Assembly (NCBI RefSeq): GCF_003932855.1
Contig: NZ_RQYZ01000010.1
Location: 19,776 to 83,775 of the forward strand
DNA from: Tessaracoccus sp. OH4464_COT-324
Lineage (GTDB): Bacteria > Actinomycetota > Actinomycetes > Propionibacteriales > Propionibacteriaceae
DNA: 64,000 nucleotides
Reading direction: 5' to 3'
Below, one piece after another: positions 8,642-17,602 of the stretch; within the stretch, counting starts at the first letter, position 1, and each line of letters begins with the position of its first letter. The notes below the pieces were generated by a model, which was not told the DNA's origin, ran no database searches, and was given only the letters and a program-made list of their open reading frames with translations. The translations under genes were made by a program, and so were the position numbers.

Positions 8642-9288
8642 TTCGAGTGCTCCTCGTCGACGATCAGTCCCTGATCCGCGCCGGGTTCAAAACCATCCTG
8701 GAGACAGAAGCGGACATCCAGGTGGTGGGTGGGGCGAGCAACGGTTTGGAGGCCCTGGCCCTGGCCGAGGAACTGTCTCCCGACGTGATCTGCATGGATG
8801 TGCAGATGCCGGAACTCGACGGTATCGAGGCCACCCGACGGCTCGCCGCGGCGGGCTGCCCGGCCAGTGTCCTGATCCTCACCACCTTCGACCGGGACGA
8901 CTTCCTCTTCGAGACCCTGCGCGCCGGCGCGTCGGGGTTTCTCCTCAAAACGGCGGAGGCCGAACAGCTCATCGACGCGGTGCGAGTCCTTGCCCGCGGC
9001 GAAGGCTTGCTGTCTCCCCAGGTGACGCGACGCGTCATCGGGAGATTCGCGGCCGCCAGCGCCCCCACCGGGGCATCCGCCGATCAACTCACCGAACGAG
9101 AGCACGCCACCTTGATACAACTGGCCCGCGGCCTCAGCAACTCCGAGATCGCGGCCGAACTGTACGTCAGCCCGGAGACGGTCAAAACGCACGTATCCAA
9201 CATCCTTGCCAAGCTGGGACTGCGCGACCGGGTCAACGCGGTCATTTGGGCCTACGAGAACGGCGTGGTATCCCCCAGAAGCCGCTGA
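8638..9288 (+). CDS. NarL/LuxR-type response regulator
   Basis: 216 residues. An N-terminal receiver domain has the acidic pair D8/D9, the phosphoacceptor D54 in ICMDVQMPELDG, and K in LLKTAEAE. A C-terminal LuxR helix-turn-helix covers about residues 147-205 (LTEREHATLIQLARGLSNSEIA, then SPETVKTHVSNILAKLGL). The start overlaps the kinase stop by four bases. Probable targets are the palindromic TTCCCC-N-GGGGA boxes upstream of its own operon and of the ABC transporter that follows 79 bp later. Confidence 0.93.
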   Translation: MIRVLLVDDQSLIRAGFKTILETEADIQVVGGASNGLEALALAEELSPDVICMDVQMPELDGIEATRRLAAAGCPASVLILTTFDRDDFLFETLRAGASGFLLKTAEAEQLIDAVRVLARGEGLLSPQVTRRVIGRFAAASAPTGASADQLTEREHATLIQLARGLSNSEIAAELYVSPETVKTHVSNILAKLGLRDRVNAVIWAYENGVVSPRSR

Positions 9289-9332
9289 TTCCCCCAACCG
9301 GGGGAGGCCCGGATTTCCCCCCTATGCGGGAA
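9289..9332. promoter_or_regulatory. Pair of candidate response-regulator boxes upstream of the ABC exporter
   Basis: TTCCCCCAACCGGGGGA at 9289-9305 and the looser TTCCCCCCTATGCGGGAA at 9315-9332 repeat the pattern seen at 7371-7387. The boxes start 26 bp apart and lie 36-79 bp ahead of the ABC ATPase start. No such palindrome was noticed elsewhere in the window. Confidence 0.5.
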
Positions 9333-9367
9333 GCAGAATGCACCCGGGCCGCAATAGCGTGGGGTAC

Positions 9368-10246
9368 ATGATCAGCGTAAGAAATGTTCACCGGTTCTTC
9401 GGCGACAAGCACGTCCTGAAGGACATCTCATTCGACATCAAGCCTGGCCTGATGACCGGCTTCGTCGGCGGAAACGGCGCCGGAAAGACCACCACCATGC
9501 GCATCATCCTCGGCGTGCTCGCCGCCAGCCAGGGTGAGGTGCTCGTTGATGGGCGCCCGATCGGCGCGGAGTACCGCGCGCACGTGGGATACATGCCCGA
9601 AGAACGCGGCCTATATCCGAAGATGAAGGTGATCGACCAGCTCGTCTACCTGGGGCAATTGCACGGCGCCACCGCAGCTGCCGCCCGCTCGCGGGGCCTG
9701 GAGTTGCTGGAGCGCCTGGGAATGGTGGGCAAGCCCACCGACACCCTGGAATCGCTTTCCCTCGGCAACCAGCAGCGCGCGCAGATTGCCGCGGCCCTCG
9801 TTCACCAGCCGAACGCTTTGATCCTCGACGAGCCGTTCTCCGGCCTCGACCCAGATGCGGTGGACGCCACCGTCCAAGTTCTGCGTGAAGTGGCGGCCAC
9901 CGGCGCACCCGTGCTGTTCTCCTCGCATCAGCTCGACGTCGTCGAGCGGCTGTGCGACGAACTCGTCATCATCTCCGCAGGCGAGATCCGCGCCCAGGGT
10001 ACCCGCGCCCAGCTGCTGGCCAGCGACAACGGCCGCGACTGGGAAATGGTCCTCGCCGGCGACACCGGCTGGGTGCGTGATCTGGTCCCGGTCGTCGAGT
10101 TCGACGGCGGCTACGTACGTTTCCGCGCCGACGACGCCACCGCAGCCAACCGGGTACTGACCGAGGCCCTCGCCCGGGGCACGGTCAGCAAGTTCCAGCA
10201 GGTGCAGCGCAGCCTGCACGAGATGTACAAGGAGATCACGAAATGA
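9368..10246 (+). CDS. ABC transporter ATP-binding protein, NatA-like
   Basis: 292 residues from the ATG at 9368. The longer open frame starting inside the response regulator gene is rejected because the ABC fold begins at MISVRNVHRFFGDKHVL. Walker A is GGNGAGKTTT (about residues 36-45), the signature is LSLGNQQRAQIA, Walker B is ALILDEPFSGLDP, and the switch His is in FSSHQLDV. The C-terminal 90 residues form the extra domain common in NatA/YhaQ-type exporters. It overlaps the permease by four bases and should form a dimeric exporter with it. Expression is probably controlled by the adjacent two-component system. Confidence 0.93.
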   Translation: MISVRNVHRFFGDKHVLKDISFDIKPGLMTGFVGGNGAGKTTTMRIILGVLAASQGEVLVDGRPIGAEYRAHVGYMPEERGLYPKMKVIDQLVYLGQLHGATAAAARSRGLELLERLGMVGKPTDTLESLSLGNQQRAQIAAALVHQPNALILDEPFSGLDPDAVDATVQVLREVAATGAPVLFSSHQLDVVERLCDELVIISAGEIRAQGTRAQLLASDNGRDWEMVLAGDTGWVRDLVPVVEFDGGYVRFRADDATAANRVLTEALARGTVSKFQQVQRSLHEMYKEITK

Positions 10247-11346
10247 GCAACGAAACCATCCGCCCCAGCTTCTGGGCCACCGTCGGCATCGTGGCCAAGC
10301 GCGAGGTCGTGACCCGCTTCCTGTCGAAGTCCTTCCTAATCTCCACGGGCATCATGCTCTCCATCGTGTTGCTCAGCAGCATCTTCCTACCCAAGATAGG
10401 TGACCTGCTCAGCGGGGAGAGCACCGTCGCGGTTACCCGCGAACTGGCGCCCAGGCTGCAGGGCGCCCCTAACGTGGTGGTCGAGATCGTCGCCGACGAA
10501 GCGTCCGCCCGCGAGCAGGTTCGCACCTCGCAGGCAGACAGCGCGGTCGTCGCGGACGCCACGAACCCCATCGGGCTCAAAGTACTGGGCCTGCGCGAGG
10601 TCGATTCCACCGTCATGCGCGCGCTGGCCACCCACCCCAACGTGGAACTGTTGGATCCAGACGCGCCCCACCCCGCCGTCGCGTACATCACCGGCATCGG
10701 CTTCGGCATGGTGTGGATGATGTCCGCAATCACGTTCGGGATGAGCATCGCCCAGTCCGTGGTGGAGGAGAAGCAGACCCGGATCGTCGAGATCCTACTC
10801 GCCGCGATCAACTCGCGGGCGCTGCTCACGGGAAAGATTCTCGGCAACTCCGCAGCAGCGCTCGTTCAGGTGGCCCTCATCGTCGCTGCCGTGCTGATCG
10901 GCCAAGCGGTCAACGAGGAGTCCTTCCCGCTGCAGGGCATCGCCACACCGCTGGTCTGGTTCATCGTGCTGTTCCTGGTCGGCTTCGTCATGATCGCCGC
11001 GCTGTACGCTGCCGCAGCCGCTCTGGTGTCGCGTTCCGAAGATCTGGGCAGCGCAACCCAGCCGATGATCTGGCTGGTGATGCTGCCCTACTTCGCGATG
11101 GCCTTCGCACCCACCAACCCGACGCTGCTCAAGGTGATGACCTACATCCCCTTCTCCACCCCGGTTGCGGTGCCGATGCGCATCTTCCTGGACCAGATAG
11201 CACCCTGGGAACCCTATCTGGCTCTGGCACTCCTGATTTTCTCCACCGCGGCGATCATCGCGCTGGCCGCAAAGATCTACAGCGGTGGGCTGCTGCGCAC
11301 CGGCAAACGGGTCAAGATTGCTGAAGCTCTCCGCTCGGCGGAGTGA
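10243..11346 (+). CDS. ABC-2 type transporter permease, NatB-like
   Basis: 367 residues. One N-terminal helix (about 25-45) is followed by a roughly 110-residue extracytoplasmic domain and five or six C-terminal helices. This is the NatB/YhaP architecture. SVVEEKQTRIVEILLAAI is the amphipathic coupling-helix motif of this family. It starts within the stop of the ATPase gene and ends at a symmetric hairpin terminator. NatAB homologues export sodium or protect against membrane-active agents. The substrate here is unknown. Confidence 0.9.
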   Translation: MSNETIRPSFWATVGIVAKREVVTRFLSKSFLISTGIMLSIVLLSSIFLPKIGDLLSGESTVAVTRELAPRLQGAPNVVVEIVADEASAREQVRTSQADSAVVADATNPIGLKVLGLREVDSTVMRALATHPNVELLDPDAPHPAVAYITGIGFGMVWMMSAITFGMSIAQSVVEEKQTRIVEILLAAINSRALLTGKILGNSAAALVQVALIVAAVLIGQAVNEESFPLQGIATPLVWFIVLFLVGFVMIAALYAAAAALVSRSEDLGSATQPMIWLVMLPYFAMAFAPTNPTLLKVMTYIPFSTPVAVPMRIFLDQIAPWEPYLALALLIFSTAAIIALAAKIYSGGLLRTGKRVKIAEALRSAE

Positions 11347-11353
11347 GCCGGAC

Positions 11354-11394
11354 AAACGACGGCGGGGCACTGCAAAGCCGCCCCGCCGTCGTTT
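11354..11394. terminator. Bidirectional terminator between the ABC permease and purB
   Basis: Perfect 15-bp inverted repeat AAACGACGGCGGGGC (11354-11368) and its complement (11380-11394), with an 11-nt loop. The stem carries A and T runs at its base. It lies between convergent genes. Confidence 0.85.
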
Positions 11395-11411
11395 CAGCTG
11401 CTCAGCGCATT

Positions 11412-12839
11412 TCAGAGCACCGAACCCGGCTCGTAGCGGGCGGCCTCCGAGTGGCGCGCGACGACCTCACCCACCCGCGCAACGAGGGCCGCCACCTGTG
11501 CCTCGGCCATGCCCGCCAGGTCGAGCGGACGGGTGACCAGCGCGTCGAGTTCCGCACGGCTCATCCTCAGGCGGGCGTCGGCCGCCAGCCGGTCGAGCAG
11601 ATCGTTGTGCCCACCCGCGCGCATCCCCAGCGCGACGCCTACCGCATGCTCCTTGATGGCTTCGTGGGCCTCCTCACGCCCGACTCCTCGCCGTACCGCC
11701 GCCATCAGCACCTTCGTCGTGGTGAGGAACGGCAGGTACCGGTTCAACTCGGCCTCCACTACAGCGGGAAAAACTCCGAAATCGGCCAGGACAGTAAGAA
11801 AGGTCTCGAACAGCCCATCCAGTGCGAAGAAGGCGTCCGGCAGCGCCACCCTGCGCACCACGGAGCAGCTGACGTCGCCCTCGTTCCACTGGTCACCCGC
11901 CAGCTCCCCCACCATCGAAACGTACCCACGCAGGATCACGGCCAGCCCGTTCACACGCTCGCAAGAGCGGGTGTTCATCTTGTGGGGCATCGCCGACGAG
12001 CCCACCTGTCCTTTCTTGAACCCCTCCGTGACCAGCTCATGGCCAGCCATCAGCCGAATGGTGGTAGCCACGTTGCTGGGCGCCGCCGCAACCTGAGCGA
12101 GCGCCGTCACCACGTCGTAGTCGAGGCTGCGTGGATACACCTGGCCAGTCGAAGTGAGCACCGCGTGGAACCCCAGTTCCTCACTAACCCACCTCTCCAG
12201 CTGGCTGAGCTTTTGAACGTCGCCGCCCAGCAGATCCAGCATGTCCTGTGCTGTTCCCATGGGGCCCTTGATGCCTCGGGCCGGGTAGCGGGCGATCAGT
12301 TCCTCGACCCGGGCGAGCGCGACGAGCAGTTCGTCGGCGGCCGTCGCGAAACGTTTACCTAGGGTGGTGATCTGGGCCGCAACGTTGTGCGAGCGACCGG
12401 TCAGCGCGAGCGAGCCGTGCTCGGCCGCCAAACGGGCCAGTTGGGCCAACACCGCAACCACGCGATCCCGCACAAGGTGAAGCGAGCGCAGCACCTGGTA
12501 CTGTTCGATGTTCTCGGTGAGGTCGCGCGAGGTCATGCCCTTGTGCACGTGCTCATGCCCGGCAAGCGCGTTGAACTCCTCGATGCGGGCCTTGACGTCG
12601 TGGCGCGTCACCCGTTCCCGAGCGCCGATCGAGGCCAGGTCCACGCGCTCGACGACCGCCTCGTAATCCGCGAGCACCCGGTCCATGTCGGCGCCCGCGA
12701 AATCGACGCCCAGGTCGCGCTGGACCCGCAGCACGCTGAGCCAGAGCCTTCGCTCTGCAATCACCTTCTCCTCTGGCCCCCAGATCTCACGCATCTGCGC
12801 TGAGGCATAACGGGTTGCAAGCACATTTGGCACACTCAT
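11412..12839 (-). CDS. purB: Adenylosuccinate lyase
   Basis: 475 residues. It cleaves SAICAR to AICAR and adenylosuccinate to AMP, both with release of fumarate. The superfamily signature is GSSAMPHKMN (catalytic Ser loop). HKGMTSRDLTENIEQ and LTGRSHNVAAQITTLGKR supply the other active-site segments. Length and motifs match the actinobacterial purB group. It is a single minus-strand unit, divergent from the TetR gene with 95 bp between starts. Confidence 0.97.
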   Translation of the reverse strand: MSVPNVLATRYASAQMREIWGPEEKVIAERRLWLSVLRVQRDLGVDFAGADMDRVLADYEAVVERVDLASIGARERVTRHDVKARIEEFNALAGHEHVHKGMTSRDLTENIEQYQVLRSLHLVRDRVVAVLAQLARLAAEHGSLALTGRSHNVAAQITTLGKRFATAADELLVALARVEELIARYPARGIKGPMGTAQDMLDLLGGDVQKLSQLERWVSEELGFHAVLTSTGQVYPRSLDYDVVTALAQVAAAPSNVATTIRLMAGHELVTEGFKKGQVGSSAMPHKMNTRSCERVNGLAVILRGYVSMVGELAGDQWNEGDVSCSVVRRVALPDAFFALDGLFETFLTVLADFGVFPAVVEAELNRYLPFLTTTKVLMAAVRRGVGREEAHEAIKEHAVGVALGMRAGGHNDLLDRLAADARLRMSRAELDALVTRPLDLAGMAEAQVAALVARVGEVVARHSEAARYEPGSVL

Positions 12840-12910
12840 GGGGTCAGCCTAATGTGCCAGGAGTGTTGCCTCAATGGTCGCTAGCCAGGACCCGAAGCGT
12901 GCCGTCACCA

Positions 12911-12922
12911 TACGATGTCGTA
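12911..12922. promoter_or_regulatory. Candidate TetR operator
   Basis: TACGATGTCGTA, a perfect 5+2+5 palindrome 12 bp before the TetR-type gene and 72 bp before purB. The position fits autorepression; the short length keeps confidence modest. Confidence 0.35.
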
Positions 12923-12934
12923 CCCTTCGGAATT

Positions 12935-13570
12935 ATGGACATACGTGTGGACGGACGCACCACTAGGTGGCAGGCGCACAACATTCAGCGACGCGCCGAG
13001 TTGGTGGACGCGGCCCTGCGCGCCATTCGACGCCATGGCCCCTTGGTCGGGATGGACGAAATAGCGCATGAGGCAGCCACGTCGAAACCGGTGATCTACC
13101 GGCACTTCGGTGATAAGAACGGTCTGTATTCGGCGATAGTTGACGTCGTGAGTCAGCGGATTTGGGAGCAGCTGGGGCTGGAGGATCCCGCCAAGACGCA
13201 TCCGCGCCAGCTGGTCCGAGCGCTCGCGGACACCTACCTCGGCCTCGTCGAGAACGAGCCCGAGATCTACCAGTTCGTGATCAGCCGACCAGCCAACGAG
13301 GAGGGCCAGCACCCACTGACGGGGATCACGACCCGGATCGGAGACCGGGTCTCGGAGCTTTTCCGCGCCTGGTTGACGAGCAACGGGCTAGACCCCGAAC
13401 CCGCCAACATCTGGGGGCACGGAGTCGTCGGTTTCACTCGTGCGGTGGCTGCGCGCTGGATTGTGACCGATCTGCGCCGACCGCGAGCTGATGCGGTGGA
13501 TTACATCGACAGGTTGCTGGCCCCCACCTTCGAGGCGATGCTGGGCCAAGAGCCTGTTAGTCTTTCGTAA
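12935..13570 (+). CDS. TetR-family transcriptional regulator
   Basis: 211 residues from the ATG at 12935. The open frame extends upstream, but the extra codons cross the likely promoter and operator. The N-terminal DNA-binding domain shows RAELVDAALRAIRRHGPLVGMDEIAHEAATSKPVIYRHFGDKNGLY (shown in part: helix-turn-helix near residues 40-62). The C-terminal ligand-binding half resembles the TetR_C group with a conserved WGHGVVGFTRAVAARWI segment. It lies 47 bp upstream of the thioredoxin lipoprotein and DipZ-like genes on the same strand and may control them. The ligand is unknown. Confidence 0.88.
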   Translation: MDIRVDGRTTRWQAHNIQRRAELVDAALRAIRRHGPLVGMDEIAHEAATSKPVIYRHFGDKNGLYSAIVDVVSQRIWEQLGLEDPAKTHPRQLVRALADTYLGLVENEPEIYQFVISRPANEEGQHPLTGITTRIGDRVSELFRAWLTSNGLDPEPANIWGHGVVGFTRAVAARWIVTDLRRPRADAVDYIDRLLAPTFEAMLGQEPVSLS

Positions 13571-13617
13571 GGTTTTCGCCCTCCTCTGCGTTAGCGCCCG
13601 GCGGGCAGGCTGGTGCC

Positions 13618-14154
13618 ATGAGAATTACTGCACAGCTTTCCCTCGCCGTCGCCGCGACCATCGCCCTGGTTGGTTGCGGAGCCACCGAAGCCAAGATGAG
13701 CCCATCCGACGCGATGACGCCGGCCATGAGCCAGCAGGCCACCCCCGGCGGACACGGCTCCATGTCGGGCGGCGCGATGACCGAACCCAGCGGGGCCATG
13801 AGCGAGCCGAGCGGCGCGATGTCCAACTCCACCATGAGCGCACCCGCCTACGTCGACTACGCCGCCTACTCGGCCGACATGAAGAAGTTCTCCGGCCAGC
13901 GGGTGGTCCTCTTCTTCGCCGCCAAGTGGTGCCCAGCCTGCCGAGCTATCGACGAGGCTCTCCTCGCCGATAGCTCCGTCGTCCCCTCGGGCGTGACTTT
14001 CGTCAAGGTGGACTACGACGAGCACACCGAACTACGCAAGCAGCACGGCGTCACCGTCCAACACACCTTCGTCGAGGTGGACTCCGCCGGAAACAGCGTG
14101 AAGAAGTGGGTGGCCACCAGCCTCGACGACGCACTCGCGGGGGCGAAGAAGTAG
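13618..14154 (+). CDS. Thioredoxin-like lipoprotein with a methionine-rich linker
   Basis: 178 residues. A signal peptide ends in the lipobox LVGC (C20), so the mature protein is expected to be tethered to the outer face of the membrane. Residues about 26-75 form a low-complexity linker with roughly nine methionines plus Gly, Ser and Pro, including the near repeat GAMSEPS. The C-terminal domain (about 78-178) is thioredoxin-like with FFAAKWCPACRAIDEALL; C105 and C108 form the redox pair. The gene abuts the DipZ-like gene (stop at 14154, ATG at 14155). The DipZ-like protein should feed it electrons from cytoplasmic thioredoxin. The methionine-rich linker could bind Cu(I) or absorb oxidants; that is inference. 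Confidence 0.85.
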   Translation: MRITAQLSLAVAATIALVGCGATEAKMSPSDAMTPAMSQQATPGGHGSMSGGAMTEPSGAMSEPSGAMSNSTMSAPAYVDYAAYSADMKKFSGQRVVLFFAAKWCPACRAIDEALLADSSVVPSGVTFVKVDYDEHTELRKQHGVTVQHTFVEVDSAGNSVKKWVATSLDDALAGAKK

Positions 14155-15807
14155 ATGCTGCTGGTCCTGCTGTCCCTGCTCGCGGGCGCGCTCAGCGTGC
14201 TGGCCCCCTGCGTGCTTCCCTTCCTGCCCGTGATCGTCGGCGGTTCGGTTGGCACCGGCTCCCGCCGTCGACCGTACCTGATCGCTCTCGGGCTGACCGT
14301 CTCCCTGATCGCGTTCACCCTGCTGCTCAAAGCGTCCACCGCGCTGATCAATATTGACCCGATGGTCTGGGCCATCGCGTCGGGGGCGCTGGTGGTCATC
14401 CTCGGGCTGACGATGCTGCTGCCAGGGGTCTGGGCTGGCCTCGCTGGCCGGCTCAACCTCTCCGGACGTTCGCACAGCCTGCTGCATTCCGCCAGTTCCT
14501 CCGGCCGCGGTGAGACCGTGGGCGCGGTCCTGACCGGGGCCGCCCTGGGGCCGGTGTTCTCCAGTTGCAGCCCAACCTACGCGTGGGTGATCGCGACGGT
14601 GCTTCCCGCCCAGCCTGCGACCGCGATGATCTACCTCAGCGCCTACTGTGTAGGCATGGCCGGGACCCTGCTGGCCGTGTCCCTCGCCGGGCGGAAACTG
14701 ATCGATCGTCTCGGATGGGCTGCTAACCCGTCCGGCTGGTTCCAGCGCGTGATCGCGGTGCTGTTCATCGTCGTAGGCGTGCTGGTCGCCACCGGCGTGG
14801 ACAAGCAGGTTCAGGCCTGGGCGGTTGACAAACTGCCCGTCATCTCGTCGGTGGAAGAAAACCTCCTGCCTAAGCAGCTGCCGTCGGGGGACGAACCCGC
14901 ACGCTCCGCCGCGCTCGGCAAAGCACCCGAGTTCGAGGGCATCACCGAGTGGATCAACTCCAGCCCCCTCACAATGAGCCAGCTACGCGGCAAACCGGTC
15001 CTGATCGACTTCTGGACCTACAGCTGCATCAACTGCATCCGAACCCAGCCCTATCTCAACGCCTGGTACGACCGCTACCACGACCAAGGGCTGGAGATCG
15101 TCGGGGTGCACGCTCCCGAGTTTGCCTTCGAGCGGATGCCCGAGAACGTGCGCCGCGCGGTGGGCGACGCTGGCATCCGTTACCCCGTCGCGCTGGACAA
15201 CGACTTCGCCACTTGGCGGGCCTACGGCAACCGCTACTGGCCAGCGAAGTACCTGGTCAACGCCGAAGGCGAGGTGGTCTGGACCCACTTCGGCGAAGGG
15301 GACTACGACGAGGCGGAAACCCAGATTCGTAAGCTGCTCGACGCCCAGGGCCCGACCGCGAGCACCACCGGCGAGGTGCTGACCCACACCCCCGGGCAAT
15401 CCCCGGAGACCTACCTGGGCACCGACCGCGCCGCCGGCTTCGTCGGTGAGCCGGGCCTGAGCGCCGGGGAAAGCACTTTCCGGGCGGCCGAAGAACTGAA
15501 GGTAAATCAGTGGACCCTAGACGGGCAATGGCTGGTCGACAACGAGTCGATCACTGCCGGCCGCGACGGCGCCCGACTGAAGTACCGGTTCACGGGGCGC
15601 GAAATGTTCCTGGTGATGAGCGGTCCCGAGGGCGCCACCGTCGAGGTCAAGAGCAGCGCGCCCGGCCCTGACGTCGTTGACGGTAAGGTGCAAATTTCGG
15701 GTTCGAAGCTCTATCGGCTGGTCCGGCTTCCGGAAGCCAGCCCGGGCGAAACCGTGGAGTTGACATTCAGCGAAGGTGTACGGGCGAATGCGTTCACCTT
15801 CGGCTGA
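14155..15807 (+). CDS. DipZ-like CcdA/thioredoxin fusion protein
   Basis: 550 residues in three parts. Residues 1-215 are a CcdA/DsbD-beta membrane domain with about six helices and the redox cysteines C19 (LAPCVLPFLP) and C138 (FSSCSPTY). Residues about 255-395 are a redoxin domain with SCINCIRTQPYLN (C291 and C294). Residues about 430-550 form a beta-rich C-terminal domain like that of mycobacterial DipZ. The protein carries reductant from the cytoplasm across the membrane to external thiol partners, most likely including the lipoprotein encoded just upstream. The ATG follows the preceding stop directly. An OmpR-type two-component system follows after 16 bp. Confidence 0.9.
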   Translation: MLLVLLSLLAGALSVLAPCVLPFLPVIVGGSVGTGSRRRPYLIALGLTVSLIAFTLLLKASTALINIDPMVWAIASGALVVILGLTMLLPGVWAGLAGRLNLSGRSHSLLHSASSSGRGETVGAVLTGAALGPVFSSCSPTYAWVIATVLPAQPATAMIYLSAYCVGMAGTLLAVSLAGRKLIDRLGWAANPSGWFQRVIAVLFIVVGVLVATGVDKQVQAWAVDKLPVISSVEENLLPKQLPSGDEPARSAALGKAPEFEGITEWINSSPLTMSQLRGKPVLIDFWTYSCINCIRTQPYLNAWYDRYHDQGLEIVGVHAPEFAFERMPENVRRAVGDAGIRYPVALDNDFATWRAYGNRYWPAKYLVNAEGEVVWTHFGEGDYDEAETQIRKLLDAQGPTASTTGEVLTHTPGQSPETYLGTDRAAGFVGEPGLSAGESTFRAAEELKVNQWTLDGQWLVDNESITAGRDGARLKYRFTGREMFLVMSGPEGATVEVKSSAPGPDVVDGKVQISGSKLYRLVRLPEASPGETVELTFSEGVRANAFTFG

Positions 15808-15823
15808 TGACTACGCTGAGCAG

Positions 15824-16498
15824 ATGGCTCAGATACTTGTTGTGGACGACGACCCCACCGTGCGTGGGGTCGTCGCCGACTACCTGCGCGCGGCGGGCTA
15901 CGAGGTTGTCGAGGCCATCGACGGGCCCAGCGGACTCGCTGCCGCCGAGGCCACCGACCTCGTCGTTCTGGACCTCATGCTGCCGAAGCTCGACGGGCTA
16001 GAAGTATTCCGCAGGCTGCGCTCCACGGGCTCCCGGGTACCCGTGATCATGCTGACTGCCAAGGACAGCGAGGCCGACCGCATCCTCGGGCTCGAACTGG
16101 GCGCCGACGACTACCTCACGAAACCGTTCAGCCCACGAGAGCTGGTGCTGCGGGTCCAGTCCGTGCTGCGCCGAGCGGGCAACGCCCCGGACTCCGGAGA
16201 ATTGGTTGACGGCCCGCTCACCATCGACCTGACCAGCAGAAAGGCCTCCCTGCGCGGCACACCGATCAGCCTCACCCTGCGCGAGTTTGACCTGCTCGCC
16301 CACTTCGTCTCCCACCCCGATCAGGTCTTCTCCCGCGAGGAGCTGATGCAGGCGGTGTGGGGCTGGCGTTTCGGCGACGCGGCCACCGTCACCGTCCACG
16401 TGCGCAGGCTGCGCGGCAAGGTGGAGGACGACCCCTCCAGCCCGACGAAGCTGGTCACCGTTTGGGGGCGGGGCTACCGCTGGGAGCCCGAGCGATGA
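15824..16498 (+). CDS. OmpR/PhoB-type response regulator
   Basis: 224 residues from the ATG at 15824. The receiver domain has D8-D10, the phosphoacceptor D50 in [14 protein letters not shown] in MLTAKD and K in [10 protein letters not shown]. The winged-helix output domain covers about 128-222 ([25 protein letters not shown], quoted by its core, and [16 protein letters not shown]). The longer frame beginning inside the DipZ-like gene is rejected because the fold starts at [10 protein letters not shown]. It is only 16 bp downstream of that gene and overlaps its kinase by four bases, so it may respond to envelope redox state. Confidence 0.93.
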   Translation: MAQILVVDDDPTVRGVVADYLRAAGYEVVEAIDGPSGLAAAEATDLVVLDLMLPKLDGLEVFRRLRSTGSRVPVIMLTAKDSEADRILGLELGADDYLTKPFSPRELVLRVQSVLRRAGNAPDSGELVDGPLTIDLTSRKASLRGTPISLTLREFDLLAHFVSHPDQVFSREELMQAVWGWRFGDAATVTVHVRRLRGKVEDDPSSPTKLVTVWGRGYRWEPER

Positions 16499-17484
16499 TC
16501 GTCCCGGTGATGCTGTCGGTCGGGGCGGCGCTCGTCGTCGGCGCAGCCTCCGCCGTTGTCACCTCAATAGTGGCGAAACGCTCGCTGCGCTGGGCTAGCG
16601 TGCTCGGCCCCACCTCCGTGGTGCTGGCCATCGGGGCGGGGCTCGTCGTCGGCGTGCAGCAGATGGTGGTGAAGTCGCAGCTGCCGCTCATCGTGTTGGC
16701 CGCGACCGCCCCCATCGCGGTCCTCGTGGGCGTCTTCTTGGCCCGGAACTCGCAGCGCCAGGCCGCCGAGGCCAGCGCTGCGCTGGAGCAGGAGCGCGCG
16801 CGACGCGCACTTGAGCAGTCCCGCCGTGAACTGATCGCCTGGCTCTCCCACGACATCCGCACCCCTTTGGCTGGAATCCGGGCCATGGGCGAGGCGTTGG
16901 AGGATTCGGTGGCCCCCGACCCCAAGAGCTATTACCGGGCGATAGTCGCCTCAGCGGAGCGAACGAGCCACATGGTGGACGATCTGATGGCCCTCGCGGC
17001 GCTGCACTCGGGCGAGCTGCCGGTGGCACCGGAGCCGGTAGCACTGGGCGACATCGTCTCGGACCTAATCGCGCAGTTGGCCCCGTTGGCCGAGCGGCGC
17101 AACGTACGGCTCGTCGGGCAGTCAACCGGCCGCACCGAGGTACTCGCCGACCCGAGACTGCTCACCCGCGCCGCACAAAATGCGCTAGTCAACGCGGTAA
17201 ACTACACCGCTCCGGGCAGCACGGTCGAGGCGAGGGTGTCCGCTGAACCAGACCACGTCGTGCTCGAAATCCGGGACAGGTGCGGAGGCATCCCCCCTGC
17301 CGACCTCTCACGGTTGTTCGACCCCGGCTGGCGCGGCGATCAGGCGCGCACCCCCGAAGCCACCGCTGGCTCGGGCCTGGGACTGCCGATTGTGCGCACG
17401 ATCGCTGTGGCCCACGGGGGCAGCGCCACCGTGCGAAACGTAGGCGACGGCTGCTGCCTCCGGTTGACGTTACCCCGAGAATAA
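16495..17484 (+). CDS. Sensor histidine kinase
   Basis: 329 residues from the ATG at 16495, overlapping the regulator stop. Three hydrophobic stretches occupy about residues 4-85 with almost no external loop. A coiled linker (about 86-112) and a HisKA domain with [13 protein letters not shown] (H119) follow. The HATPase_c domain shows [22 protein letters not shown] and [12 protein letters not shown]. The lack of a periplasmic sensor domain suggests sensing in the membrane or through the neighbouring DipZ-like protein. The following gene is a subtilase with its own promoter region. Confidence 0.92.
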   Translation: MIVPVMLSVGAALVVGAASAVVTSIVAKRSLRWASVLGPTSVVLAIGAGLVVGVQQMVVKSQLPLIVLAATAPIAVLVGVFLARNSQRQAAEASAALEQERARRALEQSRRELIAWLSHDIRTPLAGIRAMGEALEDSVAPDPKSYYRAIVASAERTSHMVDDLMALAALHSGELPVAPEPVALGDIVSDLIAQLAPLAERRNVRLVGQSTGRTEVLADPRLLTRAAQNALVNAVNYTAPGSTVEARVSAEPDHVVLEIRDRCGGIPPADLSRLFDPGWRGDQARTPEATAGSGLGLPIVRTIAVAHGGSATVRNVGDGCCLRLTLPRE

Positions 17485-17487
17485 GAA

Positions 17488-17539
17488 AAGCCGTGCCACC
17501 CGGAAATCGGCACCAGTTGCCGAAAACCGTCCACGGCTT
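17488..17539 (+). terminator. Possible terminator after the two-component genes
   Basis: AAGCCGTG (17488-17495) can pair with CACGGCTT (17532-17539), with smaller hairpins such as GGCACCAGTTGCC inside the loop. It lies just after the kinase stop and ahead of the first subtilase gene. Confidence 0.4.
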
Positions 17540-17602
17540 CCCAAATCTGCTCTCGGACCCGGCTAGGCTGCATATGGCAACCCCGAGCTTGGAGGGTCCT
17601 CA

